From Pseudomonas sp. UBA1879 (GTDB lineage: Bacteria > Pseudomonadota > Gammaproteobacteria > Pseudomonadales > Pseudomonadaceae), in assembly GCF_002338065.1 (NCBI RefSeq), contig NZ_DDHJ01000003.1, forward strand, positions 1-64,000: a stretch of 64,000 nucleotides of DNA, written 5' to 3'. The notes under the pieces were generated by a model. It worked only from the letters and a program-made list of their open reading frames with translations, was not told the DNA's origin and did no database searches. A program made the translations under genes and the position numbers. Shown here in pieces: positions 57,647-64,000 of the stretch (its first letter is position 1; the number at the start of each line of letters is the position of its first letter).

Positions 57647-57697
57647 ACCGTTGATCGATAGGCGGCGAAATGAGCCTTGCCTCACGCGCCGCTTATC

Positions 57698-59500
57698 TCA
57701 GAACCAGTTGTCCTGCATTGTCAGGCAGACGTCATCACGGGCTTGGAGAATCGCCAGCTCGTGATGACACGCTGGGACTTCCCATGTCAGGAAAAAACGG
57801 GCTGCGGCCAGTTTGCCGGTGTAAAAATCCGCGTCGGCCACTTGGCCATGATTGAGCCCTTCTTGCGCACGAATTGCCTGTTCCAGCCAGCGCCAGCCAA
57901 TCACCATGTGGCCGAACGCCTTGAGGTACAGCGCTGAATTGGCCAGCGTCGCCGTCACCTTGCCTTGGCCAAGGTCCATCAGCAGTTCGAGGGTCACAGT
58001 CTGCAAGCGCGCGACCAGTTGTTCGAGCGGCGCGCGCAACGGATTCAATGACGCATGTTCTTGCGCACGCTGGCACGAGTCAGCGACCAGCCGCATGAGC
58101 TGCTTGAGGCCGGCGCCGCCGTTCTGCGCCAGTTTGCGCCCCAGCAAATCCAGCGACTGAATGCCGTGGGTGCCTTCGTGAATCGGGTTCAGACGATTGT
58201 CGCGGTAGTACTGCTCTACCGGGTATTCGCGGGTGTAGCCGTGGCCGCCGAGAATCTGAATCGCCAGTTCGTTGGCTTTCAAGCAGAACTCCGAAGGCCA
58301 GGATTTGACGATCGGGGTCAGCAGGTCCAGCAGTTCATGGGCCAGCTTGCGCGCTTCTTCGGTCTCGCCTGTCTGCGTGTCGTCAAATAGCCGCGCCGCG
58401 TACAGCCCCAAATCGAACGCGCCCTCGACGTAGGCTTTTTGCGTCAGCAACATGCGTTTCACGTCCGCGTGTTGAATGATCGACACCGGCGCACTCTCCG
58501 GATGTTTGCTGTCCGGCAAACGGCCTTGCGGGCGCTCCCGGGCGTATTCCAGCGAATACAGGTAACCGGCGTAACCGAGCATCACGGCGCCCATGCCGAC
58601 GCCGATCCGCGCCTCGTTCATCATCTGAAACATGTAGCTCAGGCCCTGATGCGCCTTGCCCACCAGGTAACCCACGCAGTGGCCGTTGTCGCCGAAATTC
58701 AACGCAGTCGAGGTCGTGCCGCGCCAGCCCATCTTGTGAAACAGGCCCGCGAGCAGCACATCGTTGCGCGGACCGAGGCTTCCGTCTTCGTTGACCAGAA
58801 ACTTCGGCACGATGAACAGCGAAATGCCCTTTACCCCTGGGGGCGCATCAGGGAGCTTCGCCAAGACCAGATGCACGATGTTTTCAGAGAGAGCGTGGTC
58901 GCCGCCGGAGATGAAAATCTTATTGCCGCGCAGACGGTAACTGCCGTCGGCGGCCGGTTCTGCGCGTGTGCGGATGTCCGACAGTGACGAGCCCGCGTGG
59001 GGCTCGGTGAGCGCCATCGTGCCGAAAAATCGGCCCTCGATCATCGGTTGAAGAAACCGCTGCTTTTGCTCTTCGCTGCCGAAATTCTCGATCAGGTTCG
59101 CCGCGCCCATCGTCAAAAACGGGTAGGACGTCGACGCTGCGTTGGCGGACTGAAAGTGGGCGAAGCAGGCCTGGGACAGCAAGGTCGGCAGTTGCATGCC
59201 ACCGGCCTCGAAATCCCGGGCGGCGTTCAAAAAGCCCGCCTCCAGGAACGCGTCCACTGCTGGCTTGACTTCGGGGATCAGCACCGCCTCACCGTTCTCA
59301 AAGCGCGGTTCGTTCTCGTCGTTCTTGCGGTTGTGGGGCGCGAAGTATTTTTCCGCGAGGGTCCGCGCCGTGCTGATCGCCGCATCGAAGGTTTCACGGC
59401 TGTGCTCGGCGAACCGCGCACGCCGGGTCAACGCCTCGGCATCCAGCACCTCATACAGCTCGAAAGCTAGATTGCGGGAACTGAGCAGCGTCTCGGACAT
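57698..59500 (-). CDS. Acyl-CoA dehydrogenase
   Basis: FAD-dependent acyl-CoA dehydrogenase of 600 residues, the long form with an extra C-terminal helical domain. Visible: FGTMALTEPHAGSSLSDIRT (flavin and substrate site), YRLRGNKIFISGGDH, QILGGHGYTREYPVEQYYRD, and the catalytic Glu in NPIHEGTHGIQSLDLLGRK. Likely acts in fatty-acid beta-oxidation; chain length is unknown. In P. aeruginosa (PA5020, from memory) this gene adjoins cvrA, whereas here the toxin gene lies between them. Confidence 0.92.
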   Translation of the reverse strand: MSETLLSSRNLAFELYEVLDAEALTRRARFAEHSRETFDAAISTARTLAEKYFAPHNRKNDENEPRFENGEAVLIPEVKPAVDAFLEAGFLNAARDFEAGGMQLPTLLSQACFAHFQSANAASTSYPFLTMGAANLIENFGSEEQKQRFLQPMIEGRFFGTMALTEPHAGSSLSDIRTRAEPAADGSYRLRGNKIFISGGDHALSENIVHLVLAKLPDAPPGVKGISLFIVPKFLVNEDGSLGPRNDVLLAGLFHKMGWRGTTSTALNFGDNGHCVGYLVGKAHQGLSYMFQMMNEARIGVGMGAVMLGYAGYLYSLEYARERPQGRLPDSKHPESAPVSIIQHADVKRMLLTQKAYVEGAFDLGLYAARLFDDTQTGETEEARKLAHELLDLLTPIVKSWPSEFCLKANELAIQILGGHGYTREYPVEQYYRDNRLNPIHEGTHGIQSLDLLGRKLAQNGGAGLKQLMRLVADSCQRAQEHASLNPLRAPLEQLVARLQTVTLELLMDLGQGKVTATLANSALYLKAFGHMVIGWRWLEQAIRAQEGLNHGQVADADFYTGKLAAARFFLTWEVPACHHELAILQARDDVCLTMQDNWF

Positions 59501-59763
59501 GGCGGCGTACCTTTCGTGGGATTGCCATCGAGTCTAGGGTCGCGAGGAGGGGGTGAACAGGAAGATTGATGTGGGTGATGGAGGGGTAGAAAAACAAGGG
59601 GGGCAGTGTGGGGCAGTTATGTCGGCCCCATCCATTGATTCTCGGAAACAGTCTAATCGGAATTCTCCTACGTTGATAAAAGATGTGTCCGGCATTTTTA
59701 GATTAATAAAGTCGGTATCAAGGCAGCGTATTTTTTTATTGCGCCCTTGTTTGAGGTCTGAAC

Positions 59764-60453
59764 ATGAAAGAGGTTGTTGCCAGAAGTGAGATAAGGCGTC
59801 ATCAGTTAGAGTCGATAGAGAGCCCATTTTTTGCAAAGTGCAAAGTGGAACGCTCTTTGAGTAATCCCTTCAGTGTTACAGGGTTGCCCGAATTGATTCG
59901 AATTTGTGGCGTTTCCATCGAGGACTGCCAATTGGAATATCATAAGCGTCGAATAATTGAGAAAATCGAGCGTGGTGAATGGTTCCTGATACTGGATAGA
60001 CCTTTTAAACCACTCACCTATATTGAACTCGAAAAAAATTACGGGTTTAGGTTTGCTGCCTCTGCCTGTCGGCAGCTAATGACGGAGAAAGTGAATAGAT
60101 GTCTCTCCAGGGGTCCCGGACGCTGGGTGACCTTGAATATACAAGCCGATCTTGCCACGAACGCATTATCTTTCGCGGCAAACTGGCTCACCTCTCGGGG
60201 AGATGAGGGTCGGGTCTTCCTCAGTGACGGGAAAGATTATGCGAACACATTCAGGACGATCATTCAGGAGTGGCAGCCGCTTATCGATGTAGAGGAGCAC
60301 CTGAAGGCTCAGTCGGCTCATCACGAGTTCGGCGAGTTACGTCGAATCAGGCAGCAGTTCGTGGAGGCCGATGACCATTGGCAAATATCCGGCAGCTCTT
60401 GGCACTGGCGCCCGGTCACAGCGGATATTGAATATGAACTCAGGGAAAAGTGA
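59764..60453 (+). CDS. Hypothetical protein, AT-rich cassette, first gene
   Basis: 229 residues, soluble by appearance, starting MKEVVARSEIRRHQ with GAGG 7 bp upstream. It contains several conserved-looking stretches (LIRICGVSIEDCQLEYHKRRI, GEWFLILDRPFKPLTYIELE, GRWVTLNIQADLATN) but no motif that I recognise. Its base composition is lower in GC than its neighbours, and a run of T and A precedes it (59695-59745). It lies 4 bp before a small membrane protein, so the two are probably one operon. Recent acquisition is likely; function unknown. Confidence 0.7.
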   Translation: MKEVVARSEIRRHQLESIESPFFAKCKVERSLSNPFSVTGLPELIRICGVSIEDCQLEYHKRRIIEKIERGEWFLILDRPFKPLTYIELEKNYGFRFAASACRQLMTEKVNRCLSRGPGRWVTLNIQADLATNALSFAANWLTSRGDEGRVFLSDGKDYANTFRTIIQEWQPLIDVEEHLKAQSAHHEFGELRRIRQQFVEADDHWQISGSSWHWRPVTADIEYELREK

Positions 60454-60457
60454 CTCA

Positions 60458-60895
60458 ATGCGTCGGTTAAACCTTACAGCCGAGCGAGTTTATCTGGTTT
60501 GGGGAATATTTGATGCTATCTACATTGCTCGATATGTATTGCTAAGCATAAGCGCAGGTCGGGTCCCTTATGTTGATGATTTTAATAATGCCATGGGATT
60601 GCTGGCTGTTCATGGAGGCTTGCCAAAGGTGTTGGCGGGCTTCGTGTGGGGGTTGGAAATTTCGATTGTATTAAGTTGCTCTCTGTTTTTATTGCGATGG
60701 CGCGTTGCAAGGTGGTTGGCGTACATTCAAGTGCCGTTGAGGTTGGTATTATTTGTTCCCTCGATTTCTGTACTTTTCATGGGGCCTGGCATTAAAGATC
60801 GATATGGTATTGTGCTGCTTGTGTCTTTGTTAATTATGTCTGAAGGTTTGAAAGTTTGGACGTTATGGGGGAGCCGCAGTCGCGTCTTTGATTGA
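60458..60895 (+). CDS. Small membrane protein, AT-rich cassette, second gene
   Basis: 145 residues with about four hydrophobic helices (around 9-29, 52-75, 80-100 and 108-130 by eye), starting MRRLNLTAERVYLVWGIFD at ATG 60458, four bases after the preceding stop. An in-frame ATG at 60434 overlaps that gene. Lines of this gene count 38-43% GC (60481-60600) against 55% in a sampled line of the dehydrogenase gene. No family recognised. A pair made of a soluble and a small membrane protein can be an effector with its immunity protein, but nothing here proves that. Confidence 0.65.
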   Translation: MRRLNLTAERVYLVWGIFDAIYIARYVLLSISAGRVPYVDDFNNAMGLLAVHGGLPKVLAGFVWGLEISIVLSCSLFLLRWRVARWLAYIQVPLRLVLFVPSISVLFMGPGIKDRYGIVLLVSLLIMSEGLKVWTLWGSRSRVFD

Positions 60896-61083
60896 CTTGT
60901 AAACAACCGTGTTCGCCAGACTGCTTTCCCGGCTGGCGATAGTTAGCGAGCAGAAATGTTTAAAGCGCAGCAGGACCTGCAGGGGTGCGCCTGCCCGCGA
61001 TTGCGTCAGCACAGATACCGTAGTGGTGCCTGGTTTGACGCTACCGCCGGCTCGCCGGGCTGCTAAAGGGAATGCTGTCGGGT

Positions 61084-64000
61084 TTACCCGATCGTCATCA
61101 AGCTCGCATTACCACCCGCCGCCGCGGTGTTCACGCTGAGCGCACGTTCGATCACCAGACGTTCCAGCGCAATGCCGGTTTCGCCTTTGGACAGGCCATG
61201 GACACCCACGATGGCACCAGCGCGCTCGGCGACCTGTTCGCAGACGGCGCGCAATTGGTCGGAGTCGCCGTGGTGCAGGACGGCGTCGATGCCGACGCTG
61301 TCCTTGCTCCAGTCACTGACCAGCTTGATGCGCGCCTGCACCTCTTTCGGCAGGCGTTTGTACAGCGGCTTGCTCAGCTCGGTGTCCGGCACGATCGCAG
61401 TGCTGCCGACGGCCAGTACGGCAGCCAATTGCGTCAGCAGGTCAGCTTCGTCTTCGGCCAGGCACAGCACATGCTCGCGGGGCAGAAGGGTGTAGCTGTT
61501 GCGCTCGCCGGTCGGGCCCGCCAACAACCGCGTGATGCCGCTTTGCGATTGTTCGGCGAATTGATCGCAGGTTGCTTCCAGTTCCGGCTGCTGCTGGCTC
61601 GAGGCCCAGGCTTTCAGCGCGGTCAGCGGCTTGAGCAAGTTGTCGCGCAGGCGCACGTCTGGCTTCGTCGTTGCGTCGCCTTGAGCGAAGGATTTCTGCA
61701 CGGCGTCGGCAGGACGGGTCGACAGCAGGCGGTACAGATACAGCGGGCCACCCGCTTTCGGACCGGTGCCCGACAGGCCTTCGCCCCCAAACGGCTGAAC
61801 CCCGACCACCGCGCCTACGATGTTGCGGTTGACGTACATGTTGCCGGCGTTCACCGAATCGATGACCTTGGCGATGGTTTCGTCGATACGGGTGTGGACA
61901 CCCAGCGTCAGGCCGTACCCAGAGGCGTTGATCTGGCCGATCAGTTGGTCCAGCTCTCGGCGTTTGTAACGCACAACGTGCAGCACGGGGCCGAAGATTT
62001 CGCGTTGGAGCTCGTCGAAGCTTTCAAGTTCGATCAGCGTCGGCATCACGTAGGTGCCACGCTTGATTTCATCGCTGTCGGCAATCGCCACCTGGTACAC
62101 CGCACGGCCTTTGTCACGCATGGCCTGAATGTGTTTCTCGATGCCTGCCTTGGCTTCGGCGTCGATCACCGGGCCGATGTCTACACAGAGACGCTCAGGG
62201 TTGCCCAGACGACTTTCCGCCATCGCCCCTTTGAGCATTTCAATAACGCGGTCGGCTGAATCTTCCTGCAGGCACAGCACCCGCAGAGCAGAGCAGCGTT
62301 GACCGGCACTGTCGAACGCCGACGACACCACGTCGATGACCACTTGTTCGGTCAGGGCCGACGAGTCGACGATCATTGCGTTCTGCCCACCGGTTTCGGC
62401 GATCAGCGGGATAGGGCGGCCCTGAGCGTCGAGGCGCCCGGCGATGTTGCGTTGCAGCAGGCGGGCGACTTCGGTGGAACCGGTGAACATCACGCCTTTG
62501 ACACGATCGTCCCCAACCAGACGCGCACCCACCGTTTCGCCACGGCCTGGGAGCAGTTGCACCACGCCTTCAGGGATACCGGCTTCCAGCAGGATACGAA
62601 CGGCTTGTGCGGCAACCAGTGGTGTTTGTTCGGCGGGCTTGGCCAGCACCGGGTTGCCCGCAGCCAATGCAGCGGCGACCTGGCCGCTGAAGATGGCGAG
62701 CGGGAAGTTCCAAGGGCTGATGCAGACCACGGGGCCCAAGGGGCGGTGGGCGTCGTTGGTGAAATCGTTGCGTGCCTGCACGGCGTAGTAACGCAGGAAG
62801 TCCACCGCTTCACGCACTTCGGCAATGGCGTTGGCGTAAGTCTTGCCCGCTTCGCGAGCCAGCAGGCCCATCAGCGGCTGAATGTCGGCTTCCATCAGGT
62901 CAGCGGCGCGCTCCAGAATCGCGGCGCGTTCTGCAGGTGGTGTCGCTTGCCAGATCGGGCCCGCGCTCAAGGCGCTGAGCAGCGCGTTGTCCACGTCTTC
63001 CAGGTTGGCTTCCTGCACGTGGCCAACCACGTCACGCAGGTCCGAAGGGTTCAACACCGGGGTCGCGGCGCCAGCACTGACCGGGCTGCCCAGCATCGGC
63101 AGAGCTTTCCAGTCATTGTGCGCAGTCGCCAGCAACGCCGAGGACAGCGACGCCAGACGGTGTTCGTTGGCCATGTCGATGCCCGCCGAGTTGGCGCGTT
63201 CGCTGCCATAAAGGTCGCGAGGCAGCGGGATGCGTGGGTGTGGCAGGCCGAAGCCGCCTTCCTGCGTGGCCATGCGCTCGATACTGGAAACGGGGTCGGC
63301 CACCAGTTCCTGAATCGAGATCGACTGGTCGGCAATACGGTTGACGAAAGAGGTGTTGGCGCCGTTTTCCAGCAGGCGACGCACGAGGTACGCCAGTAGT
63401 GTTTCGTGGGTGCCGACCGGGGCGTACACGCGGCACGGTCGATTCAGCTTGCCGTCAGCGACTTTGCCTACCACCTGTTCGTACAGCGGCTCACCCATGC
63501 CGTGGAGGCACTGGAATTCGTATTGACCGGGGTAATAATTCTGACCGGCGATATGGTAGATGGCCGACAGCGTGTGGGCGTTATGAGTTGCGAATTGCGG
63601 GTAGATGACTTCCGGCACCGACAGCAACTTGCGAGCGCAGGCGATGTAGGAGACGTCGGTGTACACCTTGCGGGTATAGACCGGGTAGCCTTCCAGGCCT
63701 TCGACCTGGGCGCGCTTGATTTCGCTGTCCCAGTACGCGCCTTTGACCAGACGGATCATCAGGCGATGACGGCTGCGACGAGCGAGATCGATCACGTAGT
63801 CGATCACATATGGGCAGCGCTTCTGATACGCCTGAATCACGAAGCCAATGCCGTTCCAACCCGTCAGCTGAGGTTCGAAGCACAGGCGCTCGAGCAGATC
63901 CAGCGACAGTTCGAGACGATCCGCTTCTTCGGCATCGATGTTCAGGCCGATGTCGTATTGCTTGGCCAGCAGCGTCAGGGACAGCAGGCGCGGGTACAGC
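61084..64000 (-). CDS. putA: Bifunctional proline dehydrogenase/P5C dehydrogenase PutA, partial
   Basis: C-terminal 970 or so residues of PutA; the N-terminus lies beyond the right edge, since the frame stays open to 64000. The proline dehydrogenase barrel shows RLVKGAYWDSEIKRAQ, EVIYPQFATHNAHT and EFQCLHGMGEPLYEQV. The aldehyde dehydrogenase part has ETGGQNAMIVDSSA with the conserved Glu and the catalytic Cys in SAGQRCSALRVL. It oxidises proline to glutamate, passing P5C internally. The N-terminal ribbon-helix-helix repressor domain, if any, cannot be seen. Confidence 0.96.
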   Translation of the reverse strand, partial: LYPRLLSLTLLAKQYDIGLNIDAEEADRLELSLDLLERLCFEPQLTGWNGIGFVIQAYQKRCPYVIDYVIDLARRSRHRLMIRLVKGAYWDSEIKRAQVEGLEGYPVYTRKVYTDVSYIACARKLLSVPEVIYPQFATHNAHTLSAIYHIAGQNYYPGQYEFQCLHGMGEPLYEQVVGKVADGKLNRPCRVYAPVGTHETLLAYLVRRLLENGANTSFVNRIADQSISIQELVADPVSSIERMATQEGGFGLPHPRIPLPRDLYGSERANSAGIDMANEHRLASLSSALLATAHNDWKALPMLGSPVSAGAATPVLNPSDLRDVVGHVQEANLEDVDNALLSALSAGPIWQATPPAERAAILERAADLMEADIQPLMGLLAREAGKTYANAIAEVREAVDFLRYYAVQARNDFTNDAHRPLGPVVCISPWNFPLAIFSGQVAAALAAGNPVLAKPAEQTPLVAAQAVRILLEAGIPEGVVQLLPGRGETVGARLVGDDRVKGVMFTGSTEVARLLQRNIAGRLDAQGRPIPLIAETGGQNAMIVDSSALTEQVVIDVVSSAFDSAGQRCSALRVLCLQEDSADRVIEMLKGAMAESRLGNPERLCVDIGPVIDAEAKAGIEKHIQAMRDKGRAVYQVAIADSDEIKRGTYVMPTLIELESFDELQREIFGPVLHVVRYKRRELDQLIGQINASGYGLTLGVHTRIDETIAKVIDSVNAGNMYVNRNIVGAVVGVQPFGGEGLSGTGPKAGGPLYLYRLLSTRPADAVQKSFAQGDATTKPDVRLRDNLLKPLTALKAWASSQQQPELEATCDQFAEQSQSGITRLLAGPTGERNSYTLLPREHVLCLAEDEADLLTQLAAVLAVGSTAIVPDTELSKPLYKRLPKEVQARIKLVSDWSKDSVGIDAVLHHGDSDQLRAVCEQVAERAGAIVGVHGLSKGETGIALERLVIERALSVNTAAAGGNASLMTIG

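Noticed and set aside
59764..60895. Calling the AT-rich pair a T6SS effector and immunity protein
   Set aside because: No recognised toxin motif and no secretion gene beside it; kept only as a hypothesis.

Overview
The window is a chromosomal segment of a Pseudomonas species. The evidence is gene content and order: hisI-hisE-tatABC-rsmE, ubiE-ubiJ-ubiB, hslVU, argS, priA, rpmE, maeB, mrcA, pilMNOPQ-aroK-aroB-damX-like, gltBD and hemE, then a LysR/MFS pair, a lone ParA, selO, mscK, cvrA and an acyl-CoA dehydrogenase. From memory this follows the PA5072-to-PA5020 order of P. aeruginosa, and REP-type repeats typical of fluorescent pseudomonads occur between genes. The high-GC DNA produces many long antisense open frames, which I left out. 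I found no tRNA, rRNA, insertion sequence, prophage or CRISPR array.

Layout. 1-4.7 kb: a duplicated REP block and two paralogous chemoreceptors with probable HBM sensor domains. 4.7-11 kb, minus strand: ubiquinone genes (ubiE-ubiJ-ubiB), the last histidine genes (hisI, hisE), the Tat exporter and rsmE. 11-19 kb: a PHA-associated protein without the PHA operon that usually sits beside it, a DUF971 protein, the HslVU protease, a SPOR protein, argS and priA. 19-24 kb: rpmE, a secreted nuclease, malic enzyme and PBP1a. 24-33 kb: the type IV pilus assembly operon, the shikimate genes aroK and aroB, and a DamX-like protein. 33-40.5 kb: glutamate synthase and hemE.

From 40.4 kb the region mixes core and accessory genes. 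It has a higBA toxin-antitoxin pair behind a perfect 14-bp-arm palindrome, a divergent MFS/LysR pair, a lipoprotein, a lone ParA ATPase, a PAAR spike protein, trxC and a frameshifted hypothetical gene. These are followed by selO, mscK and cvrA.

The most striking locus is 54275-57646. It encodes an 1123-residue protein with a dermonecrotic-toxin-like (DUF6543-type) N-terminal half, a hydrophobic segment, and a C-terminal glycosyltransferase domain. The catalytic residues of that domain are spaced exactly as in clostridial TcdB (D..R............D.D). It sits between cvrA and an acyl-CoA dehydrogenase gene, which I recall as neighbours in P. aeruginosa, and has no obvious immunity gene. After the dehydrogenase comes an AT-rich two-gene cassette of unknown function. 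The window ends inside putA.

Several start codons were decided from the sequence rather than from the longest frame: TTG for hslV (which exposes the catalytic Thr) and cvrA, and GTG for priA, pilM, aroK, rsmE, selO and the MFS gene. Statements about gene order in other genomes are from memory and were not searched.
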